NCBI GenBank assembly: GCA_013368315.1
Contig: JAACJM010000183.1
Coordinates: forward strand, 109,482 to 173,481
Origin: Tetrapyrgos nigripes
Lineage: Eukaryota > Basidiomycota > Agaricomycetes > Agaricales > Campanellaceae
Length of the DNA stretch: 64,000 nucleotides
Direction: 5' to 3'
Position 1 is the first letter of the stretch; every line of letters starts with the position of its first letter. The translations under genes and the position numbers were made by a program. Of the stretch, positions 53,000 through 64,000 are shown piece after piece. The notes beneath the pieces were generated by a model. That model was given only the letters and a program-made list of their open reading frames with translations, ran no database searches and was not told the DNA's origin.

Positions 53000-54226
53000 C
53001 AACCTTTCCTATCCTTAATTCAGAAAGCAAGTTTACCGTAATATTCTAGCATTTGCGTCGTCTCGTTTGACTAGCTTCATGTGTGGGCCAAATATCAGTA
53101 TATACAGGTTAGTGGTTACAAAGACGATGTACAAACTACGGTTCCTCTAGAACTCCATATGCAGCATCTGAAATTGATTCAATTACCGATTGGTTAGAAA
53201 AAGGCCATCGCTCCTGAAAGACTATAGACGAAAACAGTGCTGAGTGATGACTAGAGTGACATTCGACGACGAGACCGACTCGGAGCAGAGAATTCGAGAG
53301 AGCAGGATGGTAAGTACGTGAAGGAAGCCAGCACCCATGTAACTAGCTTACATTTTGTAACCAATCACAGAACTCTCTCGTTCGTCCCTACAGGCTTAAG
53401 CCGAAGAGGACCACAAGGACTGGGTGTGGATACGGTTGTTCTCGTCGCAACGAGACGGAAGTGCTTCAACGCCGGTATCTTCTGCTTCAGATAATAAAGA
53501 GTGTACCAAAAGACTGGCCGTAGCTTCTGCCGTGTCGTGACAGTCGTGTAAGAGAGGAAGGAGGTGGAGGGAGAGGGGTTGATAGATTGCGTATCCGATC
53601 AGCAAAAGAAAAGATTAGTTACTTACTTGTTTGTTTGACTACCTCCAGCAAGGGGATGAAATGATAGACCAATGATAGACAAATGATAGACCAATGATAG
53701 ACGAAGCATTAGGGTAAGAATGGAATCCGAAGGACGCGACTGGGTTGCTTTGTTCACAGGTTACGCGATCAGTCGCGGTCTTCAATGGTGGGGTGCCGGG
53801 TACGACGGACATATATGGCGGTACTAAATCTGCGCCAGGTTCCCTTATCCGGAGGTTGATCAAATACTTGCATAGAGTCTCTCCGAGTCAGTGAAGGAAA
53901 GAAAGCAGGTCTACCCCCTATCTGGACGGCGCGACGCGCTCTCGGGTTCCAAAGCACTAATAAATTTCGCCTTAGGAACCTCTTTGCATTCAATGGCAAA
54001 AGTTGGAGGAGGAAGATTCGAGTTGGATTCGAGAGTGTTTAGGTTTGAGGGAATAGTTAGGCGTCATAGGGTTCATAGATATCGGGTTATTATTCTGATC
54101 ACACAAGTTTGAGACCAGTGGAAGGATGATTTCAGAATGGGTAATGGGTAAGTATTGGATTAGACGGTAGTTAACGACATTATTATAATATAGATTGCAG
54201 CCTTTATTACTACTAGACCGAGCCGC
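53000..54226. other. Intergenic, no supported gene
   Basis: Contains a short tandem repeat (53661-53703). Frames near 53396-53605, 53639-53999 and 53891-54112 show no domain. Confidence 0.4.
53661..53703 (+). repeat. 11 bp tandem repeat, 4 copies
   Basis: Four units of AATGATAGAC(C/A) in a row. Confidence 0.9.
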
Positions 54227-55394
54227 TCAGGCGTAGGATTGGTCTACCCAACTCGTCCATGAGCTTCCCAAGACGTCTGAAGCCGTAAAGCCAGCTGTTG
54301 AAGTCGACTTCTTTGAGAAGGAGGCTCGGGTACCACTTGCTCCGGGACCTGAAGACAGTGATTAGTACGAAAGCATAAAAGGGAGAAGAAATGAAATTTT
54401 TGAAAGGAACGCACCCGAATTGTTGACCTCGACAAACTCAACGTTCGCAGTATTAGGCGCAGAAGAACTCCACTGTTCCCATCCCGCCGAGTTAATAACA
54501 GACGAAAGCATCGTATTGGTAAATGCAACACGAGCCCACTGACTCCAGGGTCTACCCAAGAATACTTTCCCCGTAAGGCTGGTAGTAGCAGCACTAGATT
54601 GGATAACCGATGAGGAATCGATAACAAATAAAGAATTGTCCGAAGCGGAGCTGGGACCATTAGCAGTGATTGCTCCAGCGTCTACTGAGGCGATAGTGGA
54701 TCTATGAATGAAGAGACGAGCATGTTGGCCAAAGATGAAGTCGACTGCGCCTTCGATATAGCATGCGCTGAAGAACTGGGTGCCTTGGTTAGTGAGAAGG
54801 GTGTCTTGATAGCCGTAAAGACCGACGGCGTAATAACCGAGTTGGTTACCGTAGGAGGAGAGAGCGATAGCTTGAGATCCTTTGCCGAACTAGTAGATGC
54901 AGATGCAAATCGCAGTGAAGTGTTTTTCGGTCAGTTATAACTTGAATCGGTATGGGAATCATGAACTTAGTCACCGTATTCTTGATATTGACGTTGTACA
55001 AGTTGAGGTTGTCCTTATGCACCCTAAACGTCCCACTCGCATCATCACTACCAGCTACAGCCGCACTCAGACTATGTTGAATGGTAACCTGATTAGCGGA
55101 TTGTTTCAACGTGTCGGTAGTAGACCCCATAACTGTCAATGGGCCTGAACGAGTGATAGAAATTTGCTCGTTATACGTTCCAGGGTATATGAAGATCGTT
55201 TTCGAAGAGCTGTCGTCAAGGGAGTCGATGGCAGCTTGTAGAGTGCTGAATTCGCCGGACTTAGTACCGGACTGACGGACTACGACAGCGCCAGAGGGAG
55301 GAGAGGTAAGAGATGCGCGTTTGTTGAGTGGAGAAGCTGTACATGTGAGGAGTTGGAAGATGGCGAAAAAGAGGGGGAAAGTGAGCAGACGCAT
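54227..55394 (-). CDS. Secreted pectin methylesterase (carbohydrate esterase family 8)
   Basis: Three exons (55394-54975, 54889-54415, 54348-54227) join to 338 residues. The enzyme removes methyl esters from homogalacturonan in plant cell walls. A signal peptide covers about residues 1-20 (MRLLTFPLFFAIFQLLTCTA), followed by a KR site. The right-handed beta-helix carries all family signatures: FIYPGTYNEQISI; Gln146 in SQAIALS; Gln168 and the acid/base Asp169 in GYQDTLL; the nucleophile Asp190 in VDFIFGQ; Arg253 and Trp255 in FLGRPW. The C-terminal exon (FSKKSTSTAGFTASDVLGSS, ending VDQSYA) is normal for fungal members. The length agrees with the family and no damage is seen. It has no cluster partner here. 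A TATACAAA box lies about 60 bp before the start codon on this strand. Confidence 0.93.
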
Positions 55395-56645
55395 GATTGG
55401 GCGTGGGTATGGGTACGAAGGAGCGAGCCTTGTAGGGTAGATGGATGATTTTGTATAAAAACCTGGAATGGGCCGTATGGGAAGCAATTGCTCGTCATGG
55501 AGGCGGAGCGTGTCAGATCGTTGGTACGTGATGAGAACGGCTACACGTATGTAGATTGTAAATTGCGTAGATGGCATTTCATTTTTACACCGCTCCTGTA
55601 AACCTCTCAAGCCTATGATTGACTGTGAAGAGGCGCGCCATTCCCGAAAGCACTACAGATGAGCATACGACCCCCGTGTAGTATAGCCGTCCTAGACTGG
55701 TTTTGTCGGTCTACAGTCGCCCGAACCGAGACGGAAGTGATCGAACGGAAGGTGGATACGGGGATGCGCACTGAGAGGAGGAGGCGATGACAGGCTATGA
55801 CAGGAATATAGTGAGACAGGGGTAGTGTTGTCGTCGATGATCTCGTATCTTGCTTTATGTATTTCATACTCTTATTTCGTACTGATATTCTGTCGTAGAT
55901 TCTTAAGCAGAATCAACTCTTAGTTTTCCCTAAAGTCACGGTGCTAGGCCTTCTTTCTTCGAGTCTCAAGCTTAATGTTCCCTCGTGGTCTGGCCCCTTA
56001 CATTAATACAGAGAAAAGAGATTCTACTCATCATCACGCAGACCAATCAACTGTTTTCCTTAACCGAATATTTCCCAGAAGTCATCATTTCCTCACTTTA
56101 ATCAGGTACGGGACCGGAAACGTATCCACCTGATGTCTTGAGAGCCTCCATGAATAGAAGTGGATAATATTCGGGGAATTTTCAGCGTCCGAATAAGGTT
56201 AACACAGGGACAAGAACGAGTCCACGCTGGATATGCCTGCCTGAAGACGACTCGAAAAGAGATCAACATGCAGTGGAAACGTGTAAGGAGACGAATATTT
56301 GGTGAAGGAAGAGACAGCACGCATTTCTGAGGATTGTCGAATCCACAAAGCCGACACAGAGCATGAATAATCTCCTAGTGTCAGGCCAGTCCATGTTCAT
56401 GAAAAATAAGTGGAAAAGGAAAAACAGGGCTATCTGTGAAGATATGATCTAATCCAATTGCTCTACACATCGTTAGCATGAAACAGCCCGAGGAGGCAAA
56501 GTTTTGCCGACCGGCATTTGAGAAGTAAACATGAATGTCACAAACGTGACATCGACGTCACTTGTTCGCTCCTTTCCTCCCAGCGAGCTCATCGTCGACC
56601 ACGACGAGCTCGACGTTACCGACGGCCTTGACGGCGACTGCCACG
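55395..56645. other. Divergent upstream region of two genes
   Basis: Holds the promoters of the pectin methylesterase gene (minus) and the SAM-domain gene (plus). No supported gene. 56545-56570 has ACGTCAC-type palindromic words (GTCACAAACGTGAC, GACGTCAC), which could be bZIP sites. Confidence 0.4.
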
Positions 56646-59600
56646 ATGAGCAACGACATTTTCTTTCCTTCCTCTCCCTCTTCTTCTCCTTCTCCCCAGA
56701 AAGAACCTTCCAAAACCCATGCCAAGCATCGCTCTAGAGATATCTCCTTCTCCGAACTGGACCCCGCCCTCCGTGAACAACTGAAGCCCAATGCCCATCC
56801 ATACGCTATCAAGACGACGTCTACGGGTATCCTGAGTAGGAGCAACTCGACTACATCCAACTATCAACGAGAAACGAGACACTCTTACGTCCCTACTTCG
56901 CCTGTTGCGGGAAGTCCGATCCGTCATCCAAGGCAGAGGCCAGCTGGACAAGGTCATAGGAAGAGTAGTGCCTCTTTCAGTGGATCAGAGTCACCTAGGC
57001 CTTTGCCTACGCCGCCACCTTCTGCTGTGGATGGCATTCCGTCTACTCCCCCTCCACGAGTTCGACCCTTTCCTCACCGTACAGACCCCTTCGCCGGAGT
57101 AGATTCCCATAATTCGTTCGGAGGCGACGACTTGTCTTGGATACGTCGTCCTGTCCCTATCGCCCCTACTTCCGCTACCAACTCCGCTGCCGACCTCGCC
57201 GATCTACCTCCCAACCCAAAGTTATGGACTCCATCTCAACTTTCGGCCTATCTCACCACAGCCTTGAGAGTCAGGAGTGGGGTCAAGAAGAAGGCGTCCG
57301 TGGATTCCTTCAACGTAGAGGCCAGTGGCGACGGAGAAGACCTCAAACTGCCAGTTCGCGTCGCTCAGGATATCGCTGCTTTTGTGAGGGATAAGAAGAT
57401 TAATGGCAGGGTGTTCCTCAGATGGGAAGAGGGAGATTTGGAGAAGTGAGTGTTTTTTCATGAATCGTATCAGTACTGTGGACAGCTCACTGACTGCTAC
57501 TATTTCCCTCTCCATCTTTCCCTTCTCCGAAACGCACTATCGACATACGCTACACACCCAACCCTTTTGGCCCTTGCTGCTCCTCTACCTTTGCAACTCG
57601 TACCCATACACCATCACCGACCTTTACCCCTTACCCCTCTCTCCCACTTTCACCGCCCTTTTTGTACCCAAACGCAGCTACGGCATCAACAAACTCTGGC
57701 GCACCGCACTCCTCACTGCTTCCCGCAACTTGAGGCAGAACGTATTGAGGGGAAGGATCTGGGGCTTTGAGGACGAATCTAATCCTGGTCCGTGTTTTCG
57801 CCCTCTATCTTGTCTCCCGTCCCTTCCGTGGCTACGACGCCATTCTCCAGTGTTAGAGGGATAGGTGGTCTAGAAGAGATGGCTGCTGACGATGAAGAGC
57901 AAGACGACGAGTCTACACCCAACAAGAACACCGTCAACACGGGCTCGACACGTCGTCCCTTACCAACACCAGGCTCTTCTCCTTCTGTATCGGCAAACAC
58001 CTCCCCGAATGCACTCGCCGTCCCTATGCAGACCGGTAGTGCAGCATCAAGTCGAAACAACACCATGTCCAAAAGTGGTAATCGTCATGCCTTCGTTACG
58101 GGTACGAATCCTTCTAATGCTGGAAGTGTGAGGGTTAGAGGCGTCAGCGGATTACTCGACGATTTTTCCGAGTCTCAGTTTAACGGAGGCGAAAAGGCTA
58201 TCAATCTACTCGGTGAGGATGAAGACGAAGACGGGGACACACACGCACGGATGGGCACGGTAGTGTCCGATTCAAACACACTCGTATACCCTCTGATCAT
58301 CCCAATTTCCCAAATGGTTTACCTACGTATTCGTCTTCAGAGGGTGGCTCTGGGTCTTCTGCGTCGAGAACTCTTCAGGATCCGAACGGTCTTCGTCCCC
58401 TGAAAACGCAAATGCTATGGATGGACGTCAATCTTCACCTTCTTCGCCTGCAGTGTTGACGAAGAAGAATAGAGGAGGGAAGAGTTTGCGTGTTAAAGCC
58501 AAGGCTGGCAAGGCTAGACCTAGCTCTGATATGATGCTTGGGATGCAGGTTGAGGAAGGAGGAGGGAGGAAGGGAACGAAGGGGAGAGTGAGTCTTAGTC
58601 GGATGATGGCTGGTGGGTTGGATCGGAGAGGTCAGTTTACGCCTATTTTGTGTTTTGGTATCAATGTTGACGCGTCTACTCTTTTCCTTCATACCTTTCT
58701 CCTTTTCGTTTCGATTTTCCTAATGCAGCCTCTCTCTCTCCTACACCCTCACCTACCAAGGAACACGGATCCTTCACATTCACGAATATGAGCCAGAACA
58801 GTAGTAATGGACGTGTCAAAGGAATGGCCGAGTCTTTCTCTCTCAGTGGAATAGGAATGGGAATGGGGAGAAGAATGGGTTTGAAAAGGAAAAGGAAAAG
58901 TTGTCGTTTGGAGAGGAGGGTAGAAGGTCTAGGTGGGTTTTTTTTTCATTTTACGACTATTTCGTCTTTTTTTTCTTTCCTTTCTTTTTGGACGAAACAT
59001 TTTGCCTTTTTTTTGGCGATGAGTGTCGAGACCTGCTCGGGGTTGCTGTTTGTTGTCTATTGGTGATGAAGTGGACTCCTCTTTTTTTTTTTCGCCCGAT
59101 TGACCGGTCCACCTTTCTTTGCTTTTTCTTTGCTTTTCTCTATCCGGCGTTCTCCTTTTCTCCTTCGTCACGGCCTCATTTTCGGCGGTCCTCCCTGTCC
59201 TGGTGGCCTGTTCTGGCGGTCTGCTTATTGCTTATTGATGTGAGAGTATACCTGTTGTAAGGATACTTGTGGTGCGACGGGATGAGGACAGGACTCTGGG
59301 GCTCAAGCAGGGACAGGCAGAGACAGTAACTTTGGGTGATCGTTGGCTCCATGCTGATGTTGTTGACGACGCTTTGAGTCCTGTTGTTGATTGGCTGGAG
59401 GAATGACGCCAGTGGGGCCTCCATTTCTGTTGTTTGGCTTGCTTCGTTGCTGCTACTTCTGGTGCTGTCGTCGTATGCTGGCTGGAGTCGATGTCGTCGG
59501 TGTGGATTTCTCGCCTTCAGTGCTGATGTTGACGGATGTTGTTGTGATGACGTTGGGTTGATTCTGGGGTGTCGATGTGCCAACGCTGGCGTTGGGTTGG

Positions 59601-61375
59601 GGGGTTGGGTGTCTCATTGGTTCCTTCTTTTCTTTTCTTTTCTTTTTTGCTTTTCTTTCCTTTTTGCCTTCTTTTCGCCGACTTCTCCAGTCTGTATTGT
59701 CCTTCTTTTGTGATATTATACATCCTTAAATGTCTCGCCTCAACGTTATCCTTATCGTTGTGCTTTGTTCTCCTCGCTGACGCTGACTTTACTTAATCCT
59801 TTTTTTTGTTCTCATCCAGGATTCTCGAAGACATGAAAGCACTCCGTGAAATTGGCCGTGTACGCGAACGCTCTGGCAGTACCAGTTCCGTGTCATCTAC
59901 TCATTCTCGTTCCAATTCTTTCTTGGGCACCACTTCGGGTACTTTGTCTAGTGCAGTAGACGAAGAGGTGTTCATCACATCTCCAACTACCGGCGTCGTT
60001 GACTTTAGGAGAGGAGGAAGAACCACGAAGTGCAGGGGAAGGTGGATTTGGCTCAGGCCAAAGTAGTCCGGGCAAGAGACCGCTTCCAGTTCCACCATAC
60101 GAGTATGATATCGCTACGGCTAAACTTGCGAAGCCTACCTTGCCTATTCCTACTCTTGCTGCTGCGACAACCACTACGTTACCCACCCCTCCCCCTACAG
60201 CTGGAGAAGAACCAACCATCGAAGAGCTTTTGGCTAAGCAGGATGCTGAAGGCCATTCGGGTCAGTACGATGACGTAGGGTTGACTGACACGATGAAATA
60301 CCTCGGGTCAGTCAGTAGCGCTGGCGCAGTAGGCTCAAGGCCGGTTCTGGTAGAGTGAAGAAGAAACCGTGTCAAATCCAAGGCTAGAGCTGTGGACGAC
60401 GACGAAGCGTACTATTCCCCTTCGAGCTCTAGGCCTGGTGTTGGTGTATACGCTTGGGAAGCTGAAGTCGAAGACGACCAAGGCGAAAGTCCCCTTTGGG
60501 AAGGGAAGGACGAGTATCGGCTAGGGGCACTGGGCCGAGAAAGTCGGGTATTAAAGCTAAACCTAGGACGAAGGACGGGTCACGGTCAAGAAGGTTTCTG
60601 CGCAGAATATCCCGAGTGCTGAACAGTTGAAGGACGTGTTGAGTCCAATGCATACTGGTGGGAGTGCGGCGAGTTCGGGTGGGCGGGTCGATGGGAAAGA
60701 GAGTAGTCGGCCGTTGCCTGTCCCACCTACCCACCCGTCTCTGCTATCAAGCCCCCCGCGACGGCCCAAGCCCAAACCCAAAGCGACCTTGACAATGATG
60801 AGGACTCAACAATTGCTGCTCTCACCCAATCTATCAATCAGACGAAGAATATGCTGGCGAAACTTGGGGATAGGTTACAGGAGGTTGAGAAAAAGGTTGA
60901 GGAGGAGGAGAAAGAGCTGGAACAGGCTGTTAAGAAGAGGAATGAGACGCAGAGCACGACACCGGCGAAAGGTTCTTTCGTACAGAGATTCCTGTACAGT
61001 GTCCTCGGGAGGATAGTACCTTCTACTTCTCCTTTGTCTTCATTTTTCAGTGTCCCCACGTCCTCTTCAACTGCCAGCACGCCGCCTCAACCACAACCAC
61101 AAACTCCCACCACTCGCCAAACCCCCGAATCTCTCATCCAACGTCTTCTAATCTCAACTACTCATCTTCCCGCTCGTTATCACGCCCACCTTGCTCGCCT
61201 CCTCGACCCTCAGACATTTTCGTTCAGTGCGGTTGCACCTTATGTCGTGTTAATGAGTCTGGGGATGTGGATTGTTGTTTGGAGGTTGTTTGGTGTGGGA
61301 TGGGAAGGATTGGGGAGGAATGTTTGGAGGAAGGTGGGCGGGGTTGGGGGAGGGGTACCGATTCCGTTCAAGTAA
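56646..61375 (+). CDS. Large SAM-domain, coiled-coil, C-terminally membrane-anchored protein
   Basis: The first ATG in frame is at 56646 (MSNDIFFPSSPSSSPSPQKE). Exon 1 (to 57445) encodes a Pro/Ser-rich region and most of a SAM domain (LWTPSQLSAYLTTALR ... LPVRVAQDIAAFVRDKKING). A 232 bp intron is followed by exon 2 at 57678 completing it (YGINKLWRTALLTASRNLRQ, VLRGRIWGF). Long Ser/Pro/acidic regions with RPLPTP or RPLPVPP motifs come next, which could bind SH3 domains. An intron of about 890 bp (58932-59819) is unusually long for this window. The end has SINQTKNMLAKLGDRLQEVE, a coiled coil, and a hydrophobic C-terminal segment (YVVLMSLGMWIVVWRLFGV). Frame changes are needed near 57782, 58280, 58395, 60005, 60355 and 60735, so either the gene is decayed or the assembly has indels. 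Function is unknown; a scaffold at a membrane is inferred. Confidence 0.6.
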
Positions 61376-62095
61376 TGTTGGTCGTGACGACATGTTTCCA
61401 GCCGCTATGTCCGTCCATGTATGTTCCTCTACCTCACATGCGTTGCTCGTTTCCTCAATCGTACATTGTCTTGCGGTTCCGGCTCTTATGGTTTTTCGCA
61501 CGTGCATATTCTCACTCTCTTTCTCCTCCCCATTGGATACATTTTTCGTCGGAACATCCTCCTCGTTCACCTGCTACATCTGCTCTCTGACTCATCTTTG
61601 CGTTTCCTCTCCACTGCTAGCGAATCTTTCTTCATTTCGCCAGCTTCGCTCATCTTCTCTTCACTCTCCCTTTTGGATAGCTTGATGCTAAACGTCGTAC
61701 ATGTCTTCAACATTCTTCGTAATCTTATACTCAGTTACTGATTACTTTATTCATCTTGCCCTTGCCTTTATTCTTATAATCACGACCTTTTTCACGACCC
61801 CATGACGTACAATGTTCATAGTTTACGACTTTTGACGCCGTGCTTTCATGAATTTACGTCTCTACGTCTATACATCTACCCACGTCGGGTGCATCTACGC
61901 GTCCACAATGTTATCACTTGTGGACTGAGTGGTTCCTCCTACTGATTCGAGTACTGCTGATTGGAGATTAGTGTAGGTAAATACTGTTGTAAAACCAAAA
62001 GTTTTCTTTCTTGGTGTAATATAACTGTCGCGATTCATCGGTGCAACATAGCAATCGGATATTTATTCTTCAGCAGGAGGAGTGTATTACCTGGG
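61376..62095. other. Convergent 3' region, no gene seen
   Basis: Sequence between the 3' ends of two convergent genes. Open frames on the plus strand (61250-61741) are hydrophobic translations of C/T-rich sequence and not convincing. Confidence 0.4.
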
Positions 62096-63995
62096 CTACC
62101 AATCTGCATTTGCTCCCCAGCCAACTCCTTCCAAATCTGAATACGGCGAGTCGGAGTCGGTGTAGTCATAATCAGAGTCAACGTAGTCATCCTTCAGGCC
62201 AGAGGGGTATGAAGGCTGAGGATGTGTATCCCAGCCCTTGCCCCCAAGAGATATGTTTCCTTGACGGAATACACTGGCTCTCCATTGGAGTCGAAGGCTA
62301 AGAGTTTCTGGGTACAAGCATAATAGGTAAGCTTCACCATCTGAGGAACCAACATATAACCTACTTCATAAAGCTGTCTATCAATTTGCAGTCTCCCGAG
62401 ACGCGGACACCCCTTCATCAAGCTAGTAGCATCCACACTCAACTCTTTCCCGACGTTACGAAGTTCGATCTGAACACTGTGTAGCCATTCCATACGAGAC
62501 ACGGAGCGGTTAAATATCCGCTACTCATTCACAGTTAGCCATGTACTAGATAATTCAGAAAGACCTTCACTCACAAGTAGACTGGGATCAAGCGGCAAAC
62601 GTCAACTCTCTCAAGCTTTTAGATTCTTGCAGATCAAAACGAACATCTTCTGTCTGATAAATCCATATCCGAGATACAACGTCTGTAGGCTGGTGGAATG
62701 CTTTTCGACAAGATGGTCGATAATGGCGTCGTAACTGGCGTTAGCGTTTTTCCGGGCACGGAGGAAGCCACGCATCCAATAGCCAAAATCCTCGCAGCTA
62801 TCCCAGAGGGAATAGTTTCACAATGTGTAGGTGCTGTAGCGAGGAGAATGTTGACGATCTTGATAATCCATTGACATAATTGATTGTTCTTCGAGCGGGT
62901 GGAACTGGAAGATACCAGGGTCTGGATTACAGTGAGCGATTGGAGATGAAAAGCAGGATGATGACGTTTCGGGTTGTAAATGGTGTTTGACTAGAAATTG
63001 GAGTCGGAATTCAGAAGAAGTAACGCTATGTAGAAAGGGCATAATGTACGTACTGAATGAGCATCATATCGGATGACAAGCTCCTTCAAATTCGGAAGCC
63101 GACAGAGAATAGAAAGCTCGTCCACATCGGAAGAAACAGGCCCCAATGTGAGACGCCTAACATTCTGCAACTGAGGCATAAAAGAGGACAAGGCCTTTGA
63201 ACTCCAAGCAGTATCTCGCAATGGCTACAATATTCAAGATAAGTATGTTTAGTATCAGGATTGGAGAATGAAGTACACTCACGTCGATGAAGTTCAATTC
63301 CTCCAAGGACACGAGAAAGTCTCCCGACAAATTACCATCGTGACTCCGAGGCGCAGATATCAGTCCTAACGTGGTTGTATTGTAGCCTCCAATTGTCAGT
63401 TTTCGAAGTCCCGAAGCCTGCTGTGCAACCATGACCATCTCTGTGCAATGAGGAACCCTGTGAAGCTGAAGCTCACAGAAAGACGAATAGTGTTCCAACA
63501 ATTGTCTGAGTAGATCGATCCAATCATTGGCGTTCACGCTGTCCGAAGAATCGACGAATCCACTGGGGATCATTTCGATAGATACGAGGTTTGGAAAAGT
63601 GGCTCCCTCTGACATCATGGTTAAAAGAGTTTTTCTATCAAAAGGTTCAGAATCCTGTTGAGCGATAGGCGAGGGAGGCAAACGTCAGGCGAAATACTAA
63701 GACTATTTAACACTTACTTCAAGTTATTGATGTTTGATGACCATGGGCAAATCACTTTCAGGTACCGTACGAACGGAGAATAGCATGGTAGGAGAGCTGA
63801 CTGAAACTTCTGATGGTATCGTGGTGGTACTGGAACCTGCAGATAGGCGTACAAGTATTTTGCGGCAGCTGAAAGTAACGCTTGATTAGTTAGGCATAAG
63901 CTGAGCAAGGTCTGAGGATCATTGTGCAGCAGCTCTACCACGTCAATCAGAACGTCCAAGGGAAGTACTGGGTCGTGAAGCTTGTCAAGTGACAT
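62096..63995 (-). CDS. F-box-like protein (multi-exon, some frame damage)
   Basis: From the ATG at 63995 the first exon encodes an F-box-like N-terminus: LPLDVLIDVVELLHNDPQTL, LSLCLTNQALLSAAAKYLYA. Later exons (about 63660-63290, 63280-63060 and further) encode leucine-rich, repeat-like sequence (ATFPNLVSIEMIPSG, LLRQLLEHYSSFCELQLHRV, FLVSLEELNFIDV, QNVRRLTLGPVSSDVDELSI, RLPNLKELVIRYDAHS), as in Agaricomycete F-box/LRR proteins. The C-terminal part (ACTQKLLAFDSNGEPVYSV) ends in an acidic Asp/Ser/Tyr tail and stops at 62096. The splice after exon 1 does not keep phase with the clear acceptor before DSEPFDRK, and another shift lies near 62240, so one-base errors or decay are present. F-box proteins recruit substrates to SCF ubiquitin ligases; the substrate here is unknown. 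Confidence 0.6.
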
Positions 63996-64000
63996 GGTCG

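Noticed and set aside
61250..61741. Several hydrophobic frames on the plus strand after the SAM-domain gene
   Set aside because: They overlap each other and the 3' end of the gene in other frames, and reflect C/T-rich sequence.

Overview
This window looks like nuclear DNA of a filamentous basidiomycete, most probably an Agaricomycete. Host genes are split by many short GT-AG introns of about 50-70 bp. The protein families (HET, BTB, F-box, secreted cupredoxins, pectin methylesterase, PhyH-type dioxygenase) and the mobile elements (Plavaka-type transposase, a gag plus tyrosine-recombinase element with Ngaro-like split repeats, Tc1/mariner, a Harbinger derivative) are typical of mushroom-forming fungi. 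I cannot name the species from the sequence.

Layout. 1-13 kb is mostly host sequence: the 3' end of an S1/P1 nuclease gene, a complete Tc1 transposon (550-2176), a duplicated segment upstream of a secreted Asn/Gly-repeat protein gene (4229-5267), a dead LINE endonuclease fragment beside an orphan dehydrogenase 3' end, a secreted Cys-rich protein gene (6595-7307) and a double-cupredoxin gene (11467-12863). 13-15.8 kb holds no gene I can support. 15.8-41.5 kb is a transposon nest. Two large relatives share the same inverted ends and subterminal repeat arrays: element I (15775-27037) and element II (31995-41540). Element I contains a MITE, a repeat triplication and a split-direct-repeat YR element (18941-24542), itself interrupted by a second Tc1 copy. 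A degenerate Plavaka transposase lies between the two large elements. Element II still carries four multi-exon genes: a BTB-domain protein, an integrase-type DD34E transposase, an acidic protein with a UIM-like helix, and an AT-hook protein. It also holds a tandem array of about 105 bp units.

41.5-64 kb returns to host-like sequence: a HET-domain gene, a Harbinger derivative with intact ends, short dispersed elements, a PhyH-type dioxygenase gene, a pectin methylesterase gene, a long SAM-domain/coiled-coil/membrane-anchor gene and an F-box-like gene running off the right edge.

How the parts relate. The host genes are independent single loci, several of them for secreted or cell-wall-acting proteins; I see no metabolic cluster. 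The mobile part is layered: old elements decayed by C-to-T changes at CpG, with younger Tc1 and MITE insertions inside them. Element II is the most interesting unit. Its ends are repeat arrays of the kind a transposase could bind, and it keeps a transposase reading almost whole through five introns. Many genes in the window, including host-like ones, carry single-base frame changes, so either decay or assembly indels must be considered throughout.
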